11,714 nt of DNA. It comes from an uncultured Dyadobacter sp. GTDB taxonomy: Bacteria; Bacteroidota; Bacteroidia; Cytophagales; Spirosomataceae. The translations under genes were made by a program, and so were the position numbers. The stretch lies in NCBI GenBank assembly GCA_937880795.1, contig CALGRQ010000085.1, positions 1 through 11,714 of the forward strand, read 5' to 3'. The notes below the pieces were generated by a model that was not told the DNA's origin, did not search any database, and saw nothing but the letters and a program-made list of their open reading frames with translations. How positions within the stretch are numbered: the stretch's first letter is position 1; each line of letters opens with the position of its first letter. Below are positions 1 through 7,617 of this stretch, piece by piece.

Positions 1-2
1 CC

Positions 3-380
3 CAGGCCACACAAGCCTCTATTCTGAAACCCGAACTTCCCTGGGAAGGTGAATGCGTGGAAGGTGCAACCATCATAAAACGTAACGGTAAGTTATATAT
101 GTTTTATGCGGGCGCTTATAACAACTGGCCTCAACAGATCGGACTTGCATCGAGCAAGGATGGAATTAACTGGAAAAGAGAGTCGGATATTCCATTCCTG
201 CCTAACGGAAAACCGGGCGAATGGAATAGTAGCGAGTCGGGGCATCCATGCATTTTTGAAGATCTCAATGGCAAGACCTATTTGTTCTTCCAGGGGAATC
301 CGGATAAAGGCAAAAGTTGGTTGCTATCCAATGTTGAAATTGGTTGGACCAAAAAGGGGCCTTATATCAAAAAGGATTAA
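3..380 (+). CDS. GH43-like beta-propeller glycoside hydrolase, C-terminal part (partial at left edge)
   Basis: The reading frame is open from base 3 to the TAA at 378-380, giving 125 visible residues; the N-terminus lies outside the window. A GTG at 57 is an internal codon, because the frame is coding-like upstream of it (…LPWEGECVEGATI). The pattern E-G-A-T-I-I-x-x-N-G-K-L-Y-M-F-Y-A-G followed by I-G-L-A-S-S-K-D-G-I-N-W is a typical blade repeat of five-bladed beta-propeller glycosidases (GH43, GH32, GH130 and relatives). A second blade-like unit follows: HPCIFEDLNGKTYLFFQGN. The Glu in the first blade pattern is at the usual position of an active-site acid in these folds, but the family cannot be fixed from a C-terminal piece. 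Such enzymes are generally periplasmic or extracellular and act on plant or microbial polysaccharides. No visible neighbour is a carbohydrate gene, so its pathway probably lies to the left. Confidence 0.75.
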   Translation, partial: QATQASILKPELPWEGECVEGATIIKRNGKLYMFYAGAYNNWPQQIGLASSKDGINWKRESDIPFLPNGKPGEWNSSESGHPCIFEDLNGKTYLFFQGNPDKGKSWLLSNVEIGWTKKGPYIKKD

Positions 381-463
381 TAACGACGTCCGAATCCACT
401 TTATATAGCCTGTTAGGATCGCTGATTATATCATAATACCTATTGAACACGCGCACCAACACC

Positions 464-1642
464 ATGTTCATTCGTAATAACACCAACCTATACAAGGAGC
501 CCTTACTACCCACCGATGCCGTCCTTTTTACCGATACAGCGGCATCGGATCCCCTTCACTTTTTTAGTAATCTCAATGGCTATACCCCCACTCCCCTGCA
601 AGCATTACCCGCCCTGGCAAAATCTTTGAACATTCAATCCTTAGAGATCAAGGATGAAGGATTTCGTATGGGTTTAGGCAGTTTCAAAGCCTTAGGAGGT
701 GCATATGCCGTCGTAAATCTGGTCGTGGAAGAAGTATCCCGCATATTGCAACGCCCCGTTAACTTCACAAGCGATTTAACAAGTCCGGAAGTGCGCACCA
801 TTGCCTCGAATATAGCAGTAGCCTGCGCCACAGACGGAAACCATGGCCGTTCAGTAGCCTTTGGTGCTCAACTGGTGGGGGCAAAAGCGGTAGTATATGT
901 GCATGAGGGCGTGAGTCCACACCGAAAGAAAGCTATTGCCAAATTTGGTGCAAAAATTGTAGAAGAAGGCATCACCTATGATGCATCTGTTATAGCCGTA
1001 AAAGAAGCATCCATAAAGGAAAACTGGATTCTGGTTGCAGATACCGCATGGCCTGGCTATGAAACCGTTCCGACCCTGGTGATGCAGGGGTATCTGGTCA
1101 TTTTAGAAGAAATTCTGAATCAGCAACCCTCTCCTCCAACCCATGTATTTATACAAGCGGGCGTGGGCGGTATTGCAACAGCCGTAGCCGCCCGATTGGC
1201 ACATCAATTTGTGGATAAAAAGCCCATCGTCATCGTTGTAGAACCTGAAAGAGCAGCCTGTTTCTATGCCAGCGCTCAGACTGGAAAGTGTATTTCGGTG
1301 GAGCCAGGAGAGCCCACCATCATGAGTATGTTAGAGTGCTATGAACCCTCTCTCATAGCATGGAGGGTATTATCAAGATTAGCCGGCGGATTTATCACAA
1401 TCGAAGAGAACGAAGCGGTTGATGTCATGAAACTACTTGCAAATCCTCTTGCCTCCGATCCGGTAATCATAGCTGGTGAAAGCGGAGGCGTAGGGCTAGC
1501 CGGTTTAATCAAGGCGCGAGCCAATGCCGAAATTTCCGAAATTATAGGTTTGGATACCGATTCACGCGTATTACTGATCAATACGGAATCGGCTACGGAC
1601 CCGGAAAAGTTTGAGGCATATACGGGCATTAAACTCCAATAA
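464..1642 (+). CDS. dpaL: Diaminopropionate ammonia-lyase (PLP-dependent, fold type II)
   Basis: Likely cytosolic enzyme that splits 2,3-diaminopropionate into pyruvate and two ammonia. Counting from the ATG at 464 (392 aa), motifs run in family order. GSFKALGG carries the Schiff-base lysine (about K75). ATDGNHGRS (Asp about 124) is the asparagine/aspartate loop. VADTAWPGYE (Asp about 193) matches the second acidic site of this family, absent from plain threonine or serine dehydratases. AGVGGIA (about 232-238) is the PLP phosphate loop, and AGESGGVG lies near 339-345. The two Asp-containing motifs are what favour DpaL over threonine synthase or serine/threonine dehydratase. Length is close to the E. 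coli YgeX enzyme (about 398 aa). An in-frame TTG at 443 would add seven residues, but I prefer ATG; neither has a clear Shine-Dalgarno. The C-terminus reads NTESATDP where NTEG-x-TDP is more usual. It stands alone, 83 bases after the glycosidase and 304 before the next operon. Confidence 0.9.
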   Translation: MFIRNNTNLYKEPLLPTDAVLFTDTAASDPLHFFSNLNGYTPTPLQALPALAKSLNIQSLEIKDEGFRMGLGSFKALGGAYAVVNLVVEEVSRILQRPVNFTSDLTSPEVRTIASNIAVACATDGNHGRSVAFGAQLVGAKAVVYVHEGVSPHRKKAIAKFGAKIVEEGITYDASVIAVKEASIKENWILVADTAWPGYETVPTLVMQGYLVILEEILNQQPSPPTHVFIQAGVGGIATAVAARLAHQFVDKKPIVIVVEPERAACFYASAQTGKCISVEPGEPTIMSMLECYEPSLIAWRVLSRLAGGFITIEENEAVDVMKLLANPLASDPVIIAGESGGVGLAGLIKARANAEISEIIGLDTDSRVLLINTESATDPEKFEAYTGIKLQ

Positions 1643-1946
1643 AGACGTCCCGCCCTAATTTGTTAGACGCTTTACACCTCAAACAATTTTATAAGCCTGT
1701 ATCTTATTCTATTCATTTATCGTATTGTCACTTACACCGCCAATCAGGTGCAAAAGACAAACAGCCCCATCTTCCCGTCCACTACACTCAGAAGAATTAG
1801 TAGCCCGCGAAACGAATCATCGCCGATACCTAACCAATTCACATAACAGCACCCTTATAGGATCGCATTCGCGTTGATTCTAGTCATGTAGGCTTGCTTT
1901 CTATGCAACAATTCGACAAATTGAAGTCGAATAAAGACATCAATTT
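1643..1946. other. 304-base intergenic region upstream of the exporter operon
   Basis: No convincing gene on either strand: short open stretches of 30-50 codons exist, but none has a plausible start together with recognisable protein character. I see no strong terminator after dpaL and no clear TTTG/TAnnTTTG promoter pair. A perfect 7-bp inverted repeat lies at its right end (listed separately). An 18-codon frame starting ATG at 1903 runs into the ATPase gene and stops at TAG 1957-1959, so it overlaps the ATPase start in another frame; a leader peptide is possible but unsupported. The operon promoter should lie here, but I cannot place it. Confidence 0.6.
1911..1932. repeat. Perfect 7-bp inverted repeat (hairpin or operator) 14 bases before the ABC ATPase start
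   Basis: ATTCGAC at 1911-1917 is exactly complementary to GTCGAAT at 1926-1932, with an 8-base spacer. The right arm ends 14 bases before the ATG at 1947. At this place it could be an operator for a dimeric repressor or an mRNA hairpin affecting initiation. It has no T-run after it, so it is not a terminator. Only the symmetry is seen; function is inferred. Confidence 0.4.
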
Positions 1947-2648
1947 ATGGCCGTTGTAGCGGAAGTACGTAATGCCAGTAAGGAATATAAAACCGGTGAT
2001 ACCAATATTGTCGCTTTGCATCCTACAAGTACCCAGTTTAGAGAAAAGGAACTCACGCTCATTATTGGCCCTTCGGGTTCGGGAAAAACAACCCTTCTTT
2101 CACTCATTGGTTGCGTTATATACCCTACCTCTGGTGAGGTTTTTGTAAACGGAAATGCGATTAAGGAATTATCTCAAAAAGAACTGGCTCATATAAGACT
2201 CCAAAACATTGGTTTCGTATTTCAGAGTTTTAATCTCATTGCGCCACTTCCTGCATTGGACAACGTCATGCACCCGCTATTGCTGATGGGTGTAAATCGA
2301 AAAGAAGCAAAACAGCGTGCCGAAGTAGCCTTAGAAAAAGTGGGCATGACCGACCGTATGTATAATTTGCCCAAAATGCTGAGCGGTGGCCAACAACAAC
2401 GTGTTGCCATTGCCAGAGCATTGGTAACCAATCCTAAAATTATTCTTTGTGACGAACCAACCGCCTCACTGGATGCTAAAAGTGTAGGCATTGTCATGAC
2501 CGAATTGAAACAACTGGCAGAAAATGGAAAATCGGTAACGGTGGTTACGCACGACATGCGCCTTAAGCCCTATGCCGACCGCATTATATATGTGAACGAT
2601 GGTGTTGCCAGCGAAAATGAAGCTGCCGGAGAAGCGTTTTTAAAATAA
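1947..2648 (+). CDS. ABC exporter ATP-binding protein (DevA/LolD/MacB-like)
   Basis: A 233-residue cytoplasmic ATPase that powers the exporter encoded by the next three genes. All nucleotide-binding motifs are intact: Walker A GPSGSGKTT (41-49), Q-loop FVFQSFNL (Gln93), signature LSGGQQQRVAIARAL (145-159), Walker B KIILCDEPTASLD with catalytic Glu170, and the switch histidine in VVTHD (202). The length and the FVFQSFNL and DEPTASLD wording place it with the MacB/LolD/DevA group that pairs with FtsX-type permeases. The gene order (ATPase, adaptor, permease, TolC) argues for a DevBCA-like exporter over LolCDE lipoprotein sorting. Starts at ATG 1947 and ends with TAA 2646-2648, 15 bases before the adaptor start. 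It is the first gene of the operon, so regulation should act in the 304 bases upstream. Confidence 0.95.
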   Translation: MAVVAEVRNASKEYKTGDTNIVALHPTSTQFREKELTLIIGPSGSGKTTLLSLIGCVIYPTSGEVFVNGNAIKELSQKELAHIRLQNIGFVFQSFNLIAPLPALDNVMHPLLLMGVNRKEAKQRAEVALEKVGMTDRMYNLPKMLSGGQQQRVAIARALVTNPKIILCDEPTASLDAKSVGIVMTELKQLAENGKSVTVVTHDMRLKPYADRIIYVNDGVASENEAAGEAFLK

Positions 2649-2663
2649 TTGATACCCTACTTT

Positions 2664-3614
2664 ATGAAAATAAAACATTTAGTATTCGTTGCTGCTGCAT
2701 GGATTTTTGGGGGCTGCGGGAAAGATGACAAGAATGCAGGATCTGAAAGTGGTATTGACAGTACCCAAATTTTCTCACCCGACCAAGCGGTTGAGGTTAC
2801 CGGAACAGGCAAAGTTGAACCTGAAAGTGGGATTATTTCGTTGGCAGCTGCAACCTCAGGAGTAATTGTGAAACAATTCCATTTCAGAGGCGATTCGGTA
2901 AAAAAAGGAGAACCTATTTTCCAACTGGATCAAGATTTAGAACAGTCGAGGTATGAGCAAACTGCCAGCCAGTTGCCTGCCCAGCAATCTCAAATTGATA
3001 TCGCACGGGAACAAGTGCGACAAGCCGAAATTACACTCAACTACAACCAGGAACAACTCAGAATTGCTGAAAACCTCCTACGCAAAGGAGCTGAAACACA
3101 ACAGAATGTTGATGACCTTGCCCAGACGTTGAAAAAATCTAACATCGACCTGATCAATAAGAAATTGGAAGTTAAACAAGCGCAGCAGCGCTATATTGAA
3201 ATACAAAAGCAAGGTCAGGTTGGTAAAAAAGAACAGGGACAGAAATTATTGATGGCGCCGGAAGATGGTTTACTTCTGGATGTATTTCCTACTGTGGGAA
3301 GCGCTGTAAAACAATATGATACCTATGCCGACTTTGCCGGAAAAGGCCCAGTGGTAGTGCGGGCAGAAATTGATGAGCTTTTTGCCAACCGGGTTAAGGT
3401 GGGTCAAAAAGCGGCCATACGTCTTGTTGGTAATACAAAAACATTGGCCAGTGGAACTGTTCAATTTGTATCTCCCTATCTGAAAAAAAAATCCCTTTTC
3501 CAGGAACAAGCCAGCGACCTCGAAGACCGTCGGGTACGAGAAATCAGGGTTTCTATCTCTGAAAATGAAGGTTTGTTATTGAATGCCAAGGTTGAATGTA
3601 TTATTACCCTATAA
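2664..3614 (+). CDS. HlyD/DevB-type periplasmic adaptor, lipoprotein
   Basis: Membrane fusion protein linking the inner-membrane ABC permease to the TolC channel. I choose ATG 2664 (316 aa) over the in-frame TTG at 2649, because it gives a proper signal peptide: MKIK, a hydrophobic stretch, then FGGC with Cys18 as lipidation site. This lipobox is non-canonical at -3 (Phe). After the lipid anchor come the first half of a biotinyl-lipoyl domain (about 55-90, ending GEPIFQLDQD) and a long Gln/Glu-rich alpha-hairpin (about 91-182). The second lipoyl half (about 195-216, MAPEDGLLLDVFPTVGSAVK) and a beta-barrel part (APEDG…VVVRAEIDELFANRVKVGQKA) follow. That order is standard for the family. It ends three bases before the permease ATG, so the two are surely co-transcribed. 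DevB itself is usually anchored by a helix; lipoprotein adaptors are common in Bacteroidota. Confidence 0.9.
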   Translation: MKIKHLVFVAAAWIFGGCGKDDKNAGSESGIDSTQIFSPDQAVEVTGTGKVEPESGIISLAAATSGVIVKQFHFRGDSVKKGEPIFQLDQDLEQSRYEQTASQLPAQQSQIDIAREQVRQAEITLNYNQEQLRIAENLLRKGAETQQNVDDLAQTLKKSNIDLINKKLEVKQAQQRYIEIQKQGQVGKKEQGQKLLMAPEDGLLLDVFPTVGSAVKQYDTYADFAGKGPVVVRAEIDELFANRVKVGQKAAIRLVGNTKTLASGTVQFVSPYLKKKSLFQEQASDLEDRRVREIRVSISENEGLLLNAKVECIITL

Positions 3615-3617
3615 CCT

Positions 3618-4754
3618 ATGCTACGTACCGCTTATCAATTTATGAAATATGATAAATCCAAAAGCATTGGAATTATTATCGGTATAGTGATCAGTATTTT
3701 TCTGATTGGTCAGCAAATAGGAATTCTTACATTTCTAACCGGACTTATGGGTGGCCTGGTTTCCAGCAGCAGACAAGATCAAGGTGAAATATGGGTTGTG
3801 GACAACATCACCAACAATGCCAATGAATTAGCCAAACTGGATGCACGTCTTGTACAGGAAATAAGAAGTATAGCTGGCGTTCAGGAAACATACGCAGTTG
3901 TGGTGGCTTCGGGGTCTGTTAAGTTTCCAGATGGAAAAACAGCGATGGTCAGTCTTATAGGTAGTGAAGCTCCTCATTTTGTTGCAGGGCCTCGTCCCGA
4001 CCTAGTTATGGACGGTAAAATCAGCGGCCTGATTGATGACGGAGCCGTTTCAGCTGAATTTTATGATGAAAGTACCTTTAACAACACCGTTGCACCAGGC
4101 ACTCCTGTTGAAATAAACGGGAAAAGCGCCATCATCAAGGTGCGTACCAAAAATGCCCGTGGCTTTGGAGGTTCTTTTTTCTATACAACCCTTACCAAAG
4201 CCCGCTATTTTGGAGGCTTTCCTGAAACAAAAATATCGTGCGTGGCAGTTAAGGTAAAGTCTGGTTTTAGCCGGGCGCAAGTCATTGCAAACATCAATAA
4301 CACCATTGTTGGCGTGAAAGCATGGGACAGTACGGAGCTGAAAAACACGACGGCAAAGTTTATTACCATAACATCGAACATTGGTACCAGTATAGGTTCG
4401 CTGGTGGTTTTTGCCATCATCAGTGGTTTTTTTATCATCGGTCTCACCCTATATTCGGCGGCCCTCGATCGCCTTAAGGATTATGGCACACTCAAAGCAA
4501 TTGGAGCCACCAATGGATATGTTACAAAGTTAATTTTGATGCAATCGTTCCTATTTGCAGTTGTTGGCTTTATTATTGCGCAACTTATGTTGTTTGGCTT
4601 TCAAAAAAGTGTTGCCAATGCCGGGCTTGTCCTCAACTTTCCGCCCTTGCTCATACTAGGACTTTTTCTTGTGACACTCTTCATATCCATGGGTGGGTCT
4701 CTTTTCGCTATACGTAAAATTAATGGTGTTGAGCCTGCTTCTGTATTCAGATAA
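3618..4754 (+). CDS. ABC exporter permease, FtsX/MacB-like (DevC-type)
   Basis: Inner-membrane permease of the exporter, 378 residues. The layout is one N-terminal transmembrane helix (about 17-45), a periplasmic domain of roughly 200 residues, then three C-terminal helices (about 255-280, 305-330 and 342-366). This is the four-helix FtsX/MacB type VII ABC topology. The cytoplasmic loop DRLKDYGTLKAIGAT between helices 2 and 3 is the ATPase-coupling motif of DevC/FtsX permeases. MacB fuses its ATPase to the permease; here the ATPase is a separate protein, as in DevCA. Type VII transporters work by mechanotransmission, moving substrate from the periplasm out through TolC rather than across the inner membrane; this is family knowledge, not shown here. 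Start ATG 3618 lies three bases after the adaptor stop; the TolC-like gene begins 8 bases after this one ends. Confidence 0.92.
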   Translation: MLRTAYQFMKYDKSKSIGIIIGIVISIFLIGQQIGILTFLTGLMGGLVSSSRQDQGEIWVVDNITNNANELAKLDARLVQEIRSIAGVQETYAVVVASGSVKFPDGKTAMVSLIGSEAPHFVAGPRPDLVMDGKISGLIDDGAVSAEFYDESTFNNTVAPGTPVEINGKSAIIKVRTKNARGFGGSFFYTTLTKARYFGGFPETKISCVAVKVKSGFSRAQVIANINNTIVGVKAWDSTELKNTTAKFITITSNIGTSIGSLVVFAIISGFFIIGLTLYSAALDRLKDYGTLKAIGATNGYVTKLILMQSFLFAVVGFIIAQLMLFGFQKSVANAGLVLNFPPLLILGLFLVTLFISMGGSLFAIRKINGVEPASVFR

Positions 4755-4762
4755 AAACGTTT

Positions 4763-6094
4763 ATGAATTTAATCAGATTATATACGGTCGTCATCATTTT
4801 ACTGGTAATTTCAGTGACTACCTATGCACAAACACCCCTATCACTGGATAGTTGCATGCATCATGCCCTCCGCAATCGTGCTAGTATTAAATCGTTATCC
4901 CAGGATCAGCTTGTGGCTGCGCTTAAAACAAAAGATCTAAAGGCAAAATATTGGCCTCAAATATCGATTAACTACGATTACCGCTACAATCCCGTTATAC
5001 CGACCTCCATCGTTCCCATCGGACAATTCAATCCAACTCCTACCAGCGAGGTGCGTGGAATACGTTTTGGAACCAAATGGCAGCAAAATGCAGGAGCCAC
5101 CGTATATCAACCACTGTGGGATGCCACCATTGCCAGCCAAGTTGCGGAAAGCAAAATTCAGGACCGTTTGAAGCAATTGGATCAGGAAAACGCAGAAAAC
5201 GAGCTACGTTATGAAGTAATAAAAACCTATGCAGAAATTTGTCTCAACCAAACCAAAATTGCTGATAACGCGCTGGATACGCTCCGAACAACTCAAACAT
5301 CGTCTTTGATGCAAGCCCGTTTTGAAGAAGGACGGCTATTGAAAACGGAATACAACAAAGCCCGCGTGAATCATAATCACGCACGGGGAAGCTATCAGTT
5401 TGCGGTGACCGAATTTATTCAGAAAGTTGGATATTTAAGCTACCTCACCACATTTCCCGTTGAGGAACTTTTGAGTGCCCAATATATAACCGATTCCCTC
5501 ACAAAGTTCATCACCAACACCAAGGAAATAAATCCTGAAAAAATCGGAGTTCTTAATCAGTTGCAGGAACAAACGATGCTGGTTAATCAACAAATCATCA
5601 GCGAACGCAAAAAAAATGCACCCACCGTGGGTTTGGATGGATTTGTAGGAGCGAATCAATTCTCGAACGATTTCAACCCCATTGAAAAAAATAGCTGGTA
5701 TATGGCTTCCTATATTGGTCTTTCGGTGAAGTGGAAACTTTTATCGGGAGAAAACAAAGCGAACCATATAAGACAGTTGAATGCACAAGCCAGATCATTG
5801 GTCTTGCAAACGGAGGAACAACAACAACTTCTATCAAAAAATTTGAGAGAATTGGATGAAACCATTCGTTTACAGCAACAACAACTTCAATCTGTTCAAG
5901 AAAATATACTGCTATTAAAAGAAAGCGTACAGATCTATCAGGATCGGTTTGAAGCAGGAAAAATAGAAGCCAATGATCTCAATTCGATAGAAATTGATCT
6001 TCAAAAGGAAATCATCAAACAACAGGATACGCAAATTCAGTTGGTTCAAAATCAGTTAAAGCGTTTATTTAACGCTGGCAACTTGTTCAAGTAA
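4763..6094 (+). CDS. TolC-family outer-membrane channel protein
   Basis: Outer-membrane efflux channel of 443 residues that completes the tripartite exporter. It has a classical signal peptide (MNLIRLYTVVIILLVISVTTYAQ, cleavage probably after the Ala of TYA-Q). The mature start TPLSLDSCMHHALRNRASIKSL is the typical first helix of outer-membrane factors (L-x-x-C-x-x-x-A-L-x-x-N). Two long Gln/Glu-rich alpha-helical segments, near 140-210 and 345-440, fit the duplicated coiled-coil barrel of the family, with beta-strand regions in between (for example YMASYIGLSVKWKLLSG). Length is usual. It begins 8 bases after the permease stop and is the last gene of the operon. That it is encoded with its own adaptor and permease suggests a dedicated channel. 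Confidence 0.9.
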   Translation: MNLIRLYTVVIILLVISVTTYAQTPLSLDSCMHHALRNRASIKSLSQDQLVAALKTKDLKAKYWPQISINYDYRYNPVIPTSIVPIGQFNPTPTSEVRGIRFGTKWQQNAGATVYQPLWDATIASQVAESKIQDRLKQLDQENAENELRYEVIKTYAEICLNQTKIADNALDTLRTTQTSSLMQARFEEGRLLKTEYNKARVNHNHARGSYQFAVTEFIQKVGYLSYLTTFPVEELLSAQYITDSLTKFITNTKEINPEKIGVLNQLQEQTMLVNQQIISERKKNAPTVGLDGFVGANQFSNDFNPIEKNSWYMASYIGLSVKWKLLSGENKANHIRQLNAQARSLVLQTEEQQQLLSKNLRELDETIRLQQQQLQSVQENILLLKESVQIYQDRFEAGKIEANDLNSIEIDLQKEIIKQQDTQIQLVQNQLKRLFNAGNLFK

Positions 6095-6371
6095 AACACA
6101 ATATGAATACCTCCAAACCCAGAAATTGACCTCTACCCCATCCTTTTACATACATCTGCAAAATCTTCCTAACAAATTAACAGATCGATATTTAGAAGTT
6201 CATGTAAATAGCTTTTTAGCATTCCTACAACGGTAGCGTTATCAATATCAAGGAAATCTATTCACCCCGATTTTTGTCCGTTTGGGACCAAATTTACTTT
6301 ATCAATAACATTCATGGCCTGATCTTTGCAATCAATTAATGAATGAGTTATTTCCATAAGAAGGGTGTGTG
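6095..6371. other. 277-base region between the exporter operon and the SnoaL-like gene
   Basis: No + strand gene. A weak promoter-like pair exists: TTTG 6273-6276, 18 bases, then TACTTTAT 6295-6302 (TA..TT of TAnnTTTG only). A small palindrome TTTGG-GA-CCAAA lies at 6281-6292. The 9-mer TTATCAATA occurs at 6239 and again at 6299. On the - strand the same bases carry an interrupted protein-like reading frame (separate entry), which could explain some of these patterns. A purine-rich AGAAGG at 6359-6364 is a plausible ribosome-binding site for the next gene, unusual in this window. Confidence 0.5.
6169..6357 (-). other. Possible degraded or very small antisense reading frame with one in-frame TGA
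   Basis: On the - strand, ATG at 6357 opens a 31-codon frame (MEITHSLIDCKDQAMNVIDK…) that stops at TGA 6264-6262. The same frame then stays open for 30 more codons (FLDIDNATVVGMLKSYLHEL…NIDL) to TAG 6171-6169. The second part faintly resembles an acyl-carrier-protein helix II (D-x-D-S-x-x-x-V-E-x), but with Asn in place of the phosphopantetheine Ser. Both halves have protein-like composition, which hints at a pseudogene remnant. Two 30-codon open runs are also possible by chance, and I recognise no family with any certainty. Confidence 0.15.
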
Positions 6372-6737
6372 ATGGATAAAATCAAAGGGTTGGTAACGGG
6401 TTATGTTGATGAGATTTGGAACGGTGGCAACCTGGATCGTTGGCCTGAATATCTTCATCCTGATTTTATTGATCATTCATTACCTTCCGGTGCACAAAAT
6501 ACTTCTGCTGCACTTCTTTACCTTTCAGAATTACAAAAGGGTATTTGTCATTTTACAGAGATTGAAAACATTAGCTACGGTGACGGTTTTGCAATTTTGA
6601 AAATTAAAATGACACTCACTCCCCTGCTGTGTTCTAGGGAAAATAATCTACAACCTGAAACTTTAATCGGTTTTCGCATTTTGGCTATTGCTGAGCAGAA
6701 AATCATTGCGCATTGGGAATTTCTCGAAACCCGATAA
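6372..6737 (+). CDS. SnoaL-like / NTF2-fold small protein
   Basis: A 121-residue cytosolic protein with no signal peptide. Near the N-terminus the sequence YVDEIWNGGNLDRWPEYLHPDFIDHSLPSG is characteristic of the SnoaL-like ester-cyclase/polyketide-cyclase group: a helix, then W..Y..PDFIDH, with the histidine lining the cone-shaped pocket. It ends with a strand carrying HWEFLETR, matching the usual conserved W/H near the C-terminus. Length fits the family (about 120-140). These proteins range from true cyclases and isomerases to carriers of unknown role, so no substrate can be assigned. A GTG at 6369 directly precedes ATG 6372; I use the ATG, which has AGAAGG seven bases upstream. It is followed after 71 bases by a lipoprotein gene and does not look functionally tied to it. 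Confidence 0.8.
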   Translation: MDKIKGLVTGYVDEIWNGGNLDRWPEYLHPDFIDHSLPSGAQNTSAALLYLSELQKGICHFTEIENISYGDGFAILKIKMTLTPLLCSRENNLQPETLIGFRILAIAEQKIIAHWEFLETR

Positions 6738-6808
6738 CGAAAAAGTCAGTTTTTAATCTTCCAGGCAAGGTGTTTCGCTTGCAGCTTCCATTTTAGACAC
6801 TATCTGTC

Positions 6809-7612
6809 ATGAATTACAAATATTACATCCTCTTATTGCTTACGCTAAGTCTTTCATCTTGCGAAAATTTGTTTGAATACAACCCAAACGAGGTTCTTGT
6901 AAAAAAAAGTGAAAGAGATTTAAATCAAAAGAGTATCACAAAAATTAAAGCGCTTCCGGTTAAAGATACTTTACGCTTTATTGTGATGGGCGACACCCAG
7001 CGTTGGTATGACGAGTCTGTGGACTTCGTTAATAGTGCAAATAAGCAAAAAGACATTTCCTTCGTCATCCATTGTGGCGATATGTCGGATTTCGGAATAT
7101 CCAAAGAATTAAAATGGGTGAACGAAATCATGCAAAAACTAAACTACCCATATGTAGCCGTAGTTGGGAATCACGACACGGTAGCTAACGGCCCCCTGGC
7201 TTTCACAAGAATGTATGGCGATCTTGATTTCTCTTTTGAAGTCGGAGACAACAAGTTCATCATGATCAACACCAATTCTCGGGAATATCAGTTTGATGGA
7301 TCTACCCCTAACCTCACATGGCTCCGAAATCAGTTACACGACAATCCGGAGAACAAAAACGCGATCGTCATTGGGCACGTTCCTCCATTTGATGCCGATT
7401 TCGACCCCAATTTGCAAGAGCAATACGCCCAAATACTGGCTGAGGACCCCAATGTTAAATATACGCTATACGGTCACCAACATGCTTTTAAAGAAGGTGA
7501 ATTTTACAATGATGGTGTACAGTATCATCTCACCACCAGTATGAATAAAAAGGGATATTTAGTGGTAAGTACTTGGAAAGGTGGCTATAAAGTAGACAAA
7601 ATTGAATTTTAA
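6809..7612 (+). CDS. Calcineurin-like metallophosphoesterase, lipoprotein
   Basis: A 267-residue phosphoesterase exported as a lipoprotein: the signal peptide MNYKYYILLLLTLSLSSC has a canonical lipobox LSSC (Cys18). Metallophosphatase motifs follow in order: VMGDTQ (Asp62), HCGDMSD (Asp91), VVGNHD (121-123), IGHVPP (His190) and YGHQH (223-225). The first motif is D-x-Q instead of the classic D-x-H, a variant seen in periplasmic bacterial members; the other metal ligands are intact, so activity is expected. Substrate unknown: phosphate monoesters, diesters or lipid-linked phosphates are all possible. The next gene starts 5 bases after its stop and encodes a probable outer-membrane protein, so the pair likely works at the cell envelope. 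A weak 5-bp hairpin precedes it but no promoter is clear. Confidence 0.93.
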   Translation: MNYKYYILLLLTLSLSSCENLFEYNPNEVLVKKSERDLNQKSITKIKALPVKDTLRFIVMGDTQRWYDESVDFVNSANKQKDISFVIHCGDMSDFGISKELKWVNEIMQKLNYPYVAVVGNHDTVANGPLAFTRMYGDLDFSFEVGDNKFIMINTNSREYQFDGSTPNLTWLRNQLHDNPENKNAIVIGHVPPFDADFDPNLQEQYAQILAEDPNVKYTLYGHQHAFKEGEFYNDGVQYHLTTSMNKKGYLVVSTWKGGYKVDKIEF

Positions 7613-7617
7613 GAACC

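Noticed and set aside
386..1866. Short words GACGTCC and TAGGATCGC present on both sides of dpaL
   Set aside because: The 7-mer match is expected by chance and the 9-mer is only mildly unlikely; spacing differs on the two sides and no transposase is present, so there is no case for a mobile cassette.
5810..5895. Repeated CAACAACAACTT stretches in the TolC-like gene
   Set aside because: They encode Gln-rich coiled-coil segments in frame; this is codon-level repetition within the protein and no separate repeat element.
6262..6264. In-frame TGA in the antisense frame read as selenocysteine
   Set aside because: No SECIS-like hairpin was evident directly after the TGA and the frame itself is not established as a gene.
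6239..6307. Direct repeat of TTATCAATA exactly 60 bases apart
   Set aside because: Only two 9-base A/T-rich copies; this could be chance, or Ile-Asp codons in the possible antisense frame. No third copy or array structure is present.
6765..6782. GCAAG/CTTGC 5-bp hairpin after the SnoaL-like gene
   Set aside because: The stem is too short and has no T-run, so it is not supportable as a terminator.
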